Positions 52,501 to 60,280 of a stretch of 64,000 bases of DNA are shown one piece after another; within the stretch, counting starts at the first letter, position 1; each line of letters opens with the position of its first letter. The stretch is taken from positions 310,001-374,000 of the forward strand of contig NZ_JAKJHZ010000007.1 of assembly GCF_021648885.1 (NCBI RefSeq). Reading direction: 5' to 3'. Both the position numbers and the translations under genes were made by a program. This DNA is from Nocardioides potassii (GTDB lineage Bacteria > Actinomycetota > Actinomycetes > Propionibacteriales > Nocardioidaceae). Under the pieces are notes generated by a model. The model searched no databases. It was given only the letters and a program-made list of their open reading frames with translations, and was not told where the DNA came from.

Positions 52501-52916
52501 CTGGCGCGAGGGCCAGTCCGGGTCCGGCCCGGTGCTGAGCATCGACGCCAGCGGTGCGAGCTCGCGGTGGTGCGCGCGAACGGTGTCGACGAAGCGGTGC
52601 GCGTCGACGTACGCCTCGCCGACGTTCAGGCGGTAGCCGTTCTCCACCGACACCAGCACGCTCGGGGTCGCGCGCGGCGCGAGGCCCGGCTCGAGGACAC
52701 GGCGCAGCCGGAGATGTAGGAGTGCAGCGTGCCGAAGGCCCCCGCCGGCGCGTCGTCACCCCACAGCAGCTCGACGAGGCGGTCCGCGGTGCTCACCCCG
52801 ACGCGGTCGATGACCAGCGCGGCCCCGAGCCCACGTTGCTTGCGAGCAGCCATCTCGAGGATGCCCGCGGACGTCTCGACCCGGGTGGGACCGAGCACGT
52901 GGATCGTGGTGGGCAC
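49504..52916 (-). pseudogene. Degraded tandem paralog of the SARP/AAA regulator
   Basis: Three parts follow the same order as the neighbouring intact gene. The winged helix starts at the GTG at 52916 and ends LHSYIS before a frame change near 52710; one added C would restore SRLRRVLEPG. The BTAD part continues in the new frame to a TGA at 52093-52095 (QDAAVLEG). The AAA and TPR parts then continue in that same frame (VLAPVPAPADRAGLVGRDGE) to 49504. Walker A GEAGIGKSALL is intact, but Walker B reads VLLVLHWAD, lacking the two Asp. Three independent lesions argue for loss of function. The AAA-TPR part might still be made from an internal GTG. Confidence 0.85.
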
Positions 52917-52923
52917 GGCCGTC

Positions 52924-52929
52924 ACCCTA
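52924..52929 (-). promoter_or_regulatory. -10 element of the degraded SARP gene
   Basis: Minus-strand TAGGGT with 7 nt before the GTG at 52916. The promoter looks preserved although the gene is broken. Confidence 0.45.
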
Positions 52930-52984
52930 GGACGCACCAGCCGCTCCGTCAGCAGTCTCGCCGGGCTGGTCCGGCCGAGGACGA

Positions 52985-53015
52985 CGAAGGCCCCGGACGT
53001 CGTCCGGGGCCTTCG
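52985..53015 (-). terminator. Terminator of tRNA-Leu
   Basis: CGAAGGCCCCGGAC and GTCCGGGGCCTTCG pair perfectly over 14 bp with a 3-nt loop, beginning 3 nt beyond the encoded CCA of the tRNA. Confidence 0.88.
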
Positions 53016-53018
53016 TGG

Positions 53019-53105
53019 TGGTGCGCGAGGGGGGAGTTGAACCCCCACGTCCTTTCGGACACACGGACCTGAACCGTGCGCGTCTGCCTATTCCGCCACT
53101 CGCGC
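53019..53105 (-). tRNA. tRNA-Leu (anticodon CAG)
   Basis: The 87-nt gene has acceptor arms GCGCGAG and CTCGCGC with discriminator A and an encoded CCA. The anticodon arm is CACGG-TTCAGGT-CCGTG, giving anticodon CAG. A long variable arm and the T loop GGTTCAACTCC are present, as expected for a class II leucine tRNA. It reads CUG, the main leucine codon of this GC-rich DNA. A minus-strand TAGCCT at 53119-53124 is a possible -10. Confidence 0.97.
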
Positions 53106-53412
53106 GAGAAGCGGGCTCAGGCTACCCCACGGCGAGGAGGCCCTCCCAATCGGCCGGGGCGCCGACCATGACCCCCGGATGGACGCTCGACGCGCGGCAT
53201 GGCGTACGTCGAGCGGCCGGTGGTCCGCTCGACCCCGGGGGTGCGCGCCCCGGCACCTCACCCCGCGGACGGGGCGGCACCCGCGCACCGGGAGGAGCGG
53301 CCGGTACGCTCGCTGCCACCGGCCGGGCGGTGTGTGCGGCCTGCCCACCACGACCCCGACCGACCACCCCCGATCGACGACAGCCGGACGACCGCGGACA
53401 GGAGGACCGGAA
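53106..53412. other. Intergenic region between tRNA-Leu and fhaA
   Basis: These 307 nt hold no convincing gene; open frames here lack family resemblance. It should contain the divergent promoters of the tRNA and the pkn cluster. TACGCT at 53305-53310 is a possible -10 for the cluster, giving a leader of about 95 nt. No riboswitch-like structure was recognised. Confidence 0.5.
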
Positions 53413-54129
53413 ATGAACGCCCTGCAGCGCTTCGAGCAGCGGCTCGAGTCCGTGATCTCCGGCGTCTTCGCCCGCGCCTTCCGCAGCGCCGTGCAGCCCG
53501 TCGAGATCGCCGCGGCGCTCCAGCGCGAGTGCGACAACAACGCGCAGGTGATGAGCCGCCAGCGCCGGCTGGTGCCCAACGACTTCCACGTCGAGCTGTC
53601 CTCGACCGACCTCGAGCGGATGCTCGGCCTCGGGCGCGCGCTCGAGCAGGACCTGGTCGACCAGCTCCAGGACCACGCCGACGCGCAGGGCTACGTCTTC
53701 ACCGGGCCCATCACCATCGCCTTCGAGGAGGCCGACGACCTCACGACCGGTCGCTTCCGGATCCGCAGCAAGGCCCAGGCCAGCGTCACCGACAACGACC
53801 ACCGCACCCGTACCCGCACCTCGCACGCGACCCTCGAGGTCAACGGCACCCGCCACCCGCTGCGCCCGCCGGGCCTGGTGATCGGGCGAGGCACCGAGGC
53901 CGACCTGCGGATCAACGACCCGGGCGTGAGCCGTCGCCACCTGGAGCTCGAGGTCAGCCTCGACGGGGTCGAGGCCGTCGACCTCGGCTCGACCAACGGC
54001 ATCCTCGTCGACGGCGCGAAGGTGGGCCGGGCGCGGCTGCGTGACGGCTCCACCATCAAGATCGGCCACACCGAGATGACGGTCCGCATCGACGGCGGCC
54101 GCGACGAGGCCGGGGGCTGGAATGTCTGA
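53413..54129 (+). CDS. fhaA: FHA-domain protein with DUF3662 (FhaA)
   Basis: The protein has 238 residues from an ATG behind GGAGG. DUF3662 covers about 1-115 (MNALQRFEQRLESVISGVFA, RAFRSAVQPVEIAAALQREC). A short linker leads to a C-terminal FHA domain (LVIGRGTEADLRINDPGVSR, RRHLELEV, LGSTNGILVDG), with the Arg, Ser and His that bind phosphothreonine. In mycobacteria, FhaA binds phosphorylated MviN and PBPs and is a PknB substrate. The linker is much shorter than in Mycobacterium tuberculosis FhaA (527 residues). It is the first gene of the cluster and overlaps fhaB by 8 nt. Confidence 0.95.
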   Translation: MNALQRFEQRLESVISGVFARAFRSAVQPVEIAAALQRECDNNAQVMSRQRRLVPNDFHVELSSTDLERMLGLGRALEQDLVDQLQDHADAQGYVFTGPITIAFEEADDLTTGRFRIRSKAQASVTDNDHRTRTRTSHATLEVNGTRHPLRPPGLVIGRGTEADLRINDPGVSRRHLELEVSLDGVEAVDLGSTNGILVDGAKVGRARLRDGSTIKIGHTEMTVRIDGGRDEAGGWNV

Positions 54130-54598
54130 GCTCACCCTCTTCCTGATCCGCGCCGCGTTCCTCGCCATCCTGTGGATCTTCGTGCTGTCGGCGATCTCGG
54201 TGATCCGCTCCGACATGTTCGGCGCGCGCGTGCCCGAGACCGCCCGCGGGGGAGCGCCGGTGCCCGAGCGTCGCAAGGGCAAGGCGTCGAAGAAGCCGCG
54301 CCGCGGAGCGCCCACCCACCTGGTGGTCGTCGAGGGCGAGAACCCCGGCACCCGCGCCGAGCTCGCCGACGCGCCGCTGCTCATCGGCCGCGGCAGCGAC
54401 GCGGCGATCAAGCTCGACGACGACTACGTCTCGACACGTCACGCGCGGGTCGCCGCCAGCGGCGACGAGTGGTTCGTCGAGGACCTCGGCTCCACCAACG
54501 GCACCTACGTCGGGCCGGTCCGCATCACGCAGCCCACCACCATCGGCCTCGGGGTCCAGGTCCGCGTCGGCAAGACCATCCTGGAGCTTCGGAAGTGA
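54122..54598 (+). CDS. fhaB: FHA-domain membrane protein (FhaB/FipA)
   Basis: The protein has 158 residues. One N-terminal membrane helix (about 5-27) is followed by a basic linker (RRKGKASKKPRR) and an FHA domain (PLLIGRGSDAAIKLDDDYVS, TRHARV, LGSTNGTYV). In mycobacteria, FipA (FhaB) is phosphorylated by PknB and recruits division and wall synthesis proteins such as FtsZ-FtsQ. The RGS and TRH phosphothreonine-binding motifs are intact. It overlaps fhaA by 8 nt and pstP by 1 nt. Confidence 0.94.
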   Translation: MSELTLFLIRAAFLAILWIFVLSAISVIRSDMFGARVPETARGGAPVPERRKGKASKKPRRGAPTHLVVVEGENPGTRAELADAPLLIGRGSDAAIKLDDDYVSTRHARVAASGDEWFVEDLGSTNGTYVGPVRITQPTTIGLGVQVRVGKTILELRK

Positions 54599-55860
54599 TG
54601 TTCCTCCACTACTCCGCGATCTCCGACGTGGGACGCGTGCGCCGGGAGAACCAGGACAGCGGGTACGCCGGCCCCTGGCTGCTCACGGTCTGCGACGGCG
54701 TCGGCGGCGCTGTCCGCGGCGACCTCGCCTCGAGCACGGCCGTGCAGGCGCTGCGCAAGCTCGACCAGCAGCCCGACGAGGACATCCTGGGCCAGGTCGC
54801 GGGCGCCGTGCACCGCGCCGACGACCGGATCGCCGAGATCGTCGAGGAGGACCCGGCCCTCAACGGCACGTCCACGACCGCCACAGTCGTGCTCTTCGAC
54901 GGCGACCGGTTCGGCGTGGGCCACATCGGCGACAGCCGCGCCTACCTCTACCGCCGCGGCGAGCTGCGCCAGCTCACCCACGACCACACCTTCGTGCAGT
55001 CCCTCATCGACGAGGGCCGGATCACCGAGGAGCAGTCGCGGACCCACCCGCACCGCAACCTGATCCTCAAGGCCCTCGACGGCATCCGCCACGAGGAGCC
55101 CGACCTCTTCGAGTTCCCCGCCGAGGCCGGCGACCGGGTGTTCGTCTGCAGCGACGGCGCGTGCGGCACCCTCACGCACGAGAAGATGAAGGACATCCTC
55201 GCCTCCGGGACGCCCGACTTCGCCGCCGTCGAGCTGGTGCGCGCGAGCCTCGAGGCCGGCAGCACGGACAACGTCACGTGCATCGTGGCCGACGTCTCGG
55301 AGGAGGCCCCGCCCGAGGAGCTCCAGCCGCTGCTCGTCGGCGCCGCCGCCGACCTGCCGCGCCGGATGCCGATCGGCGGCGGGGTCGCCGGTGCCGTCGG
55401 CGGGCTCTTCCGCGGACACCGCTCCGGCGACACGGGTGAGATCCCGCCGGTGGCCGGCGAGGACGTGCCCGCCGGTGCCTACGTCGCCGACCCGATCGAC
55501 CCCGAGACAGCCCGCTACGCACCACGGGCGCCCGGCCGCTTCGGCTGGCTGCGCCGGCTGATGGTGGCCGCCGTGCTGCTCGGACTGGCCTGGATCGTGC
55601 TCGCGGCCGGGTGGTCGTGGAGCCAGCAGCAGTTCTACGTCGGCGACCAGGACGGCAAGGTCACGATCTTCCGCGGCATCGACGCGGACCTTCCCGGCTT
55701 CTCGCTGTCGCACGCCTACGAGACCACCGACGTCGACCTCGACCGGCTGAGCGAGATCGACGCCGAGGCCGTCCGCGAGAACATCGAGGCCGACGACCTC
55801 GACGACGCCCGCCAGATCGTCGACAACTACGCGGCGCGCCAGGACGTCGAGGCCGGGTGA
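54598..55860 (+). CDS. pstP: PP2C-type Ser/Thr phosphatase (PstP)
   Basis: The protein has 420 residues from the ATG in TGATG. The PP2C domain covers about 1-235: SDVGRVRRENQDS, VCDGVGGAVRGDLASS, GHIGDSRAYLYRRGEL, CSDGACGTLTHEKM and GSTDNVTCIVAD supply the metal-binding Asp residues. DGVGG followed by AVRGD differs from the usual DGMGGHAAGE. A linker, one membrane helix (about 318-342) and an external tail of about 75 residues follow. It reverses phosphorylation by PknA and PknB and of their wall-synthesis targets. It is shorter than the mycobacterial protein (514). Confidence 0.93.
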   Translation: MFLHYSAISDVGRVRRENQDSGYAGPWLLTVCDGVGGAVRGDLASSTAVQALRKLDQQPDEDILGQVAGAVHRADDRIAEIVEEDPALNGTSTTATVVLFDGDRFGVGHIGDSRAYLYRRGELRQLTHDHTFVQSLIDEGRITEEQSRTHPHRNLILKALDGIRHEEPDLFEFPAEAGDRVFVCSDGACGTLTHEKMKDILASGTPDFAAVELVRASLEAGSTDNVTCIVADVSEEAPPEELQPLLVGAAADLPRRMPIGGGVAGAVGGLFRGHRSGDTGEIPPVAGEDVPAGAYVADPIDPETARYAPRAPGRFGWLRRLMVAAVLLGLAWIVLAAGWSWSQQQFYVGDQDGKVTIFRGIDADLPGFSLSHAYETTDVDLDRLSEIDAEAVRENIEADDLDDARQIVDNYAARQDVEAG

Positions 55861-55873
55861 CGGGCGGGCTGCG

Positions 55874-57280
55874 ATGAGTCAGACCGGATCCCTCATGGGC
55901 TTCGTGCACCGGCGTCGCCGGGGCGCGGAGCTGTTCCTGCTCGTCCTCGCGCTCGCCGTCGGCGTCGGTGCGTACGCCGCTGTCGGGCTCGGCGTCGAGG
56001 GCGCGGTCCCGGCCGACATGGTCGGCTACGGCGGCTGGCTCACCGGCCTGATCATCGCCGCGCACATCACGGTCCGCCTCGTGGCGCCGTACGCCGACCC
56101 GGTGCTGCTGCCGCTCGTGGCCGCCCTCAACGGACTCGGCCTCGCGGTGATCCACCGCCTCGACCTCACCTACGAGGCGATGGGCAACGACCAGCACACG
56201 TTCGCGCGCCAGCAGCTGATCTGGATGACCCTCGGCGTCGTGCTCTTCGTCGCCACGCTCGTCCTGCTGCGCGACCACCGGGTGCTGCAGCGGCTGACCT
56301 ACACCGCCGGCCTGGTCGGCATCCTGCTGCTGGTCCTGCCGTTCCTGCCCGTCATCGGGCGCAACATCAACGGCGCGCGGATCTGGATCAACGTCGCCGG
56401 CTTCAGCTTCCAGCCCGGTGAGGTCGCCAAGGTCATGCTGGTGATCGCCTTCTCCGGCTACCTCGTGCTTCACCGCGACGCCCTCGCGCTGGCCGGCCGG
56501 CGGGTGCTGTTCATCGACCTGCCGCGCGGGCGCGACCTCGGGCCGATCCTGGCGATGTTCGGCGTCTCGATGATGATCCTGGTGCTGCAGAACGACCTCG
56601 GGTCGTCGCTGCTCTTCTTCGGGCTGTTCCTCGCGATGCTCTACGTCGCGACCGAGCGGCCCGGCTGGCTCGTCGTCGGCGGGCTGCTCTTCGCCGCCGG
56701 CGCGCTGGCGGCGTACACCTTTGTCGGCAACGTGCAGAACCGCTTCAACTTCTGGCTGCACCCGCTCGACTACTACGACGCCTCGCCGGGCAGCTACCAG
56801 CTGGTCGAGGCGCTCTTCGGCCAGGGCTGGGGCGGCCTGATCGGCCGCGGGTTCGGCAACGGCTTCCCCGAGCGCGTGCCGTTCGCCTACTCCGACTTCA
56901 TCATCTCCACGATCGGCGAGGAGCTCGGGCTGACCGCGGTCATGGCGATCATCCTCTGCTACGGGCTCATCGTGGAGCGTGCCCTGCGCATCGCGCTGAT
57001 CTCGCGCGACGGCTTCGGCAAGCTGATGGCCGTCGGCCTCGGCTCGATCGTCGCGCTGCAGGTCTTCGTCGTCATCGGGGGCGTCACAGGCCTGATCCCG
57101 CTCACCGGCCTCACCACCCCGTTCCTGTCCTACGGCGGGTCCTCGCTCGTGGCCAACTGGGTGATCGCCGCGCTGCTGCTGCGGATCTCCGACCAGGCAC
57201 GCCGGCCCGCGCCGCGCCTCGACCCGGTCGACGACACGTCCGGTGACAGCGAGTCGACCCAGGTGGTGAAGCTCCGGTGA
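55874..57280 (+). CDS. rodA: RodA/FtsW-family peptidoglycan polymerase
   Basis: The protein has 468 residues. It is a SEDS glycosyltransferase with about 12 membrane helices. NGARIWINVAGFSFQPGEVAK, LQNDLGSSLLFFGLFL, GLIGRGFGNGFPERVPFAYS DFI and PFLSYGGSSL are the conserved SEDS blocks; the Asp in QNDLGSS is probably the catalytic residue. It polymerises lipid II into glycan strands together with the class B PBP encoded next. Position between pstP and pbpA is conserved in actinobacteria. A Ser/Thr-rich C-terminal tail of about 30 residues may be phosphorylated. Confidence 0.95.
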   Translation: MSQTGSLMGFVHRRRRGAELFLLVLALAVGVGAYAAVGLGVEGAVPADMVGYGGWLTGLIIAAHITVRLVAPYADPVLLPLVAALNGLGLAVIHRLDLTYEAMGNDQHTFARQQLIWMTLGVVLFVATLVLLRDHRVLQRLTYTAGLVGILLLVLPFLPVIGRNINGARIWINVAGFSFQPGEVAKVMLVIAFSGYLVLHRDALALAGRRVLFIDLPRGRDLGPILAMFGVSMMILVLQNDLGSSLLFFGLFLAMLYVATERPGWLVVGGLLFAAGALAAYTFVGNVQNRFNFWLHPLDYYDASPGSYQLVEALFGQGWGGLIGRGFGNGFPERVPFAYSDFIISTIGEELGLTAVMAIILCYGLIVERALRIALISRDGFGKLMAVGLGSIVALQVFVVIGGVTGLIPLTGLTTPFLSYGGSSLVANWVIAALLLRISDQARRPAPRLDPVDDTSGDSESTQVVKLR

Positions 57281-57344
57281 CCGCGCCCGAGGTCCATCGC
57301 ACCCTCCTCACCGAGGTGTGCCAGCCGATGACGAGGAGGGTCCG

Positions 57345-58805
57345 ATGAACAAGCCGATCCGCGTCGTCTCCGTCTTCTGCCTGCTGCTCTTCCTCGCGCT
57401 GCTCGTCAACGCGACCTACCTGATGTACGTCCGCTCGGACAGCCTGTCGGCGGACCCCCGCAACCGCCGGGTCGTCACCGCGACGTTCTCCCGCGAGCGG
57501 GGGGCGATCCTCGTCGGCAAGGAGGCGGTCGCGCGCAGCGTGCCGTCCGACGACAAGTACAAGTTCCAGCGCACCTACCCCGAGCCGTTCAAGTACGCCC
57601 CCCTCACCGGCTACTTCTCGTGGTTCAGCCAGACGGGTGTGGAGCGCTCGCAGAACGCAGTGCTGTCCGGCGACGACTCGCGCCTGTTCGTCACCCGGCT
57701 GGTCGACCTGCTCAGCAACAGCGACCCCAAGGGCGGCAACGTCCAGCTGACCATCAACCGGGCCGCCCAGGACGCCGCGTGGAACGGCCTGCAGGCGTTG
57801 CCCGGCGACGCGGAGGGTGCGGTCGTCGCGCTCGAACCCACCACCGGCCGCGTGCTGGCGATGGCCTCGACGCCGACCTTCGACCCCAACGGCTTCGCCT
57901 CCCACGACTTCACGGCAGTGAAGGACTTCAGCGACAAGCTCAACGCCGACGAGCGCGAGCCGCTCATCAACCGGGGCATCGGTACGACGCTCCCGCCGGG
58001 GTCGACGTTCAAGCTCGTCACCGCCGCCGCGGCGATCGAGTCCGGCAACTACGACGCCGACTCGATGGTGCCGGGCGGCTTCCGGTTCCAGCTGCCCCAG
58101 TCGAGCGACACCGTCCCCAACTGGGACGGCGGCGACTGCGGTGGGCGCCGGATCACCCTGACGCAGGCCCTCGAGGTCTCCTGCAACGTCACCTTCCTGA
58201 CCCTGGCCAACGAGCTCGGCAACGACGCGATGGCCGAGCAGGCCGAGAAGTTCGGCTTCAACTCCACCTCGCTCGAGGACCTCGGCGGCCAGGCGAAGTC
58301 CCTCTACCCGCGTGACATGGACGCCCCGCAGACCGCGTTGTCGGGCATTGGCCAGGCCAGCGTCACCGCGACGCCGCTGCAGATGGCGATGGTCGCGGCG
58401 GCCATCGCCAACGACGGCGACGTGATGCGGCCCTACGTCGTTGACGAGGTGCGCGCGCCCAACCTCTCGGTGCTCGACCGCACCGACCCGCAGAGCATCA
58501 GCAAGGCGATCTCCAGCACCACCGCCGACGAGCTCACCAAGATGCTCGTGTCCGTGGTCGACAACGGGACCGCGGCACCTGCCGCGATCCCGGGCGTGGA
58601 GGTCGCCGGCAAGACCGGCACCGCCCAGTCCGTCCCGGGCCGCCCGCCCTACGCCTGGTTCGTCTCCTTCGCACCCGCCAACGACCCCAAGGTCGCGGTC
58701 GCCGTGCTCGTGCAGTCCAGCGACACCTCCCCCGACGAGATCGGCGGTGGCGTGCTCGGCGGCCCGATCGCCAAGTCCGTGATGGAGGCGGTGATCTCGC
58801 CGTGA
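57345..58805 (+). CDS. pbpA: Class B penicillin-binding protein (PbpA)
   Basis: The protein has 486 residues from an ATG behind GAGGAGGG. One membrane helix (about 7-27) is followed by a short dimerisation region and the transpeptidase domain. The active site motifs are S220-TFK, S279-CN and K423-TGT. It cross-links peptidoglycan and partners with RodA. The short N-terminal region matches mycobacterial PbpA rather than division PBP3. The 64-nt gap from rodA has its own strong ribosome site. The gene overlaps pknA by 4 nt. Confidence 0.96.
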   Translation: MNKPIRVVSVFCLLLFLALLVNATYLMYVRSDSLSADPRNRRVVTATFSRERGAILVGKEAVARSVPSDDKYKFQRTYPEPFKYAPLTGYFSWFSQTGVERSQNAVLSGDDSRLFVTRLVDLLSNSDPKGGNVQLTINRAAQDAAWNGLQALPGDAEGAVVALEPTTGRVLAMASTPTFDPNGFASHDFTAVKDFSDKLNADEREPLINRGIGTTLPPGSTFKLVTAAAAIESGNYDADSMVPGGFRFQLPQSSDTVPNWDGGDCGGRRITLTQALEVSCNVTFLTLANELGNDAMAEQAEKFGFNSTSLEDLGGQAKSLYPRDMDAPQTALSGIGQASVTATPLQMAMVAAAIANDGDVMRPYVVDEVRAPNLSVLDRTDPQSISKAISSTTADELTKMLVSVVDNGTAAPAAIPGVEVAGKTGTAQSVPGRPPYAWFVSFAPANDPKVAVAVLVQSSDTSPDEIGGGVLGGPIAKSVMEAVISP

Positions 58806-60280
58806 CGGCGCTCGCGCCCGGCGGCCACGTCGACGAGGCCCGCCGCTACGTCCTCGAGTCCCGCATCGCCACCGGCGGGATGGGCGAGGTGTGGTCGGCG
58901 CGCGACACCGTGCTCGACCGGCCGGTCGCGGTGAAGGTGCTCAAGACCGAGTACGCCGACGACGCACTGTTCCGGCAGCGGTTCGAGACCGAGGCGCGCC
59001 ATGCCGCCGCGCTCCAGCACCCCGGCATCGCGGCGGTCTACGACTACGGTGCCAGCTCGCTCGACGACGGCTCGTCGACGACCCGCCCCTACCTGGTGAT
59101 GGAGCTCGTCGAGGGCCAGCCGCTCTCCGCCCTCCTGCGCCCGGGCGCGCCTCTCGACCCGGAGGTCGCCCGAGGCCTGCTCGCCCAGGCTGCCGACGCG
59201 CTCGGCGTCGCGCACGCTGGCGGCATCGTCCACCGCGACGTGAAGCCGGCCAACCTGCTCGTCACCCCCGACCGCCGGGTCAAGGTCACCGACTTCGGCA
59301 TCGCGCGGGCCGCCGAGGGGATGGCGCTCACCCAGACCGGTGAGGTGATGGGCACGCCGGCCTACATCTCGCCCGAGCAGGCCGAGGGCGGCACGGCCAC
59401 GGCCGCCTCCGACGTCTACTCGCTCGGCGTCGTCGCCTTCGAGTGCCTGTCCGGTCGCAAGCCGTTCGTGGCCGACAGCCCGGTGGCCACCGCGCTCGCC
59501 CACCTGCGCAACCCGGTGCCCGAGCTGCCCGGATCGGTGCCTGCCGACCTCGCCGCGGTCGTGCGCCGCGCGCTGTCCAAGGCGCCCGCGGACCGGTACG
59601 CCGACGGCGCGGACCTCGCGCGGGCGCTGCGCGACCCCGCGTCCGCCGCCACCGTCGTGGCCCCCGTCGTCGCCCCGCCCCCCGCCGACGGGACGCGGGT
59701 CATGCCGGCCGCCACCACCCCCGTCCCGACGCCCGTCCCCACGCCTGCCCCCGCACCCGCTCCGCCGGTCGCGGCCGCCTCGCGCGGACGTCGTACGGGC
59801 TCAGGGGTGCCGTGGGGACTCGTCATCGGCATCGCGGCGATCGTCCTCGCGGTGCTGGTCGCGGTGTGGCTCGGGAGCCGTGACACCGACCCGACCGCCG
59901 GCACCGACGAGCCGAGCCCGTCGCCGAGCCGGTCGTCGTCCGCTCCCCCGCCGGAGACCCCCAGCGAGAGCACGCCCACCGAGACACCCACCGAGACACC
60001 CACGGAGACCGAGCCCGCGCCGGCGACCGTCGAGGTCGACCCGGCGTCCTACGTCGGGCGCGACCACAAGGACGTCGAGAAGGAGCTGCGCGACCTCGGT
60101 CTGGAGCCCACCCCGGTCGAGCTGGAGAACCCCGGTGACCAGCAGGACGGCATCGTGGTCTCCGTGGAGCCGAGCGGCACGCTGGCGGAGGGCGACGCGG
60201 TGTCGGTGAGCTTCTACGGCAAGGCGAAGCCGACGCCCCCGGGACAGCAGAAGGACGAGGAAGGGAACCAGGACGGATGA
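58802..60280 (+). CDS. pknA: Ser/Thr protein kinase with one PASTA-like domain (PknA-like)
   Basis: The protein has 492 residues from GTG, overlapping the pbpA stop (GTGA). The kinase domain covers about 15-280: glycine loop IATGGMGEV, Lys in VAVKVLK, HRDVKPANLL and DFGIARA, with activation-loop Thr residues (MALTQTGEVMGTPAYISPEQ). A Pro/Thr linker, one membrane helix (VIGIAAIVLAVLVAVWLG, about 340-360) and a Thr-Glu-Pro tract follow. The external end (YVGRDHKDVEKELRDLGLEP) is a PASTA-like domain, which mycobacterial PknA lacks. It probably phosphorylates division and wall enzymes. Confidence 0.94.
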   Translation: MTALAPGGHVDEARRYVLESRIATGGMGEVWSARDTVLDRPVAVKVLKTEYADDALFRQRFETEARHAAALQHPGIAAVYDYGASSLDDGSSTTRPYLVMELVEGQPLSALLRPGAPLDPEVARGLLAQAADALGVAHAGGIVHRDVKPANLLVTPDRRVKVTDFGIARAAEGMALTQTGEVMGTPAYISPEQAEGGTATAASDVYSLGVVAFECLSGRKPFVADSPVATALAHLRNPVPELPGSVPADLAAVVRRALSKAPADRYADGADLARALRDPASAATVVAPVVAPPPADGTRVMPAATTPVPTPVPTPAPAPAPPVAAASRGRRTGSGVPWGLVIGIAAIVLAVLVAVWLGSRDTDPTAGTDEPSPSPSRSSSAPPPETPSESTPTETPTETPTETEPAPATVEVDPASYVGRDHKDVEKELRDLGLEPTPVELENPGDQQDGIVVSVEPSGTLAEGDAVSVSFYGKAKPTPPGQQKDEEGNQDG

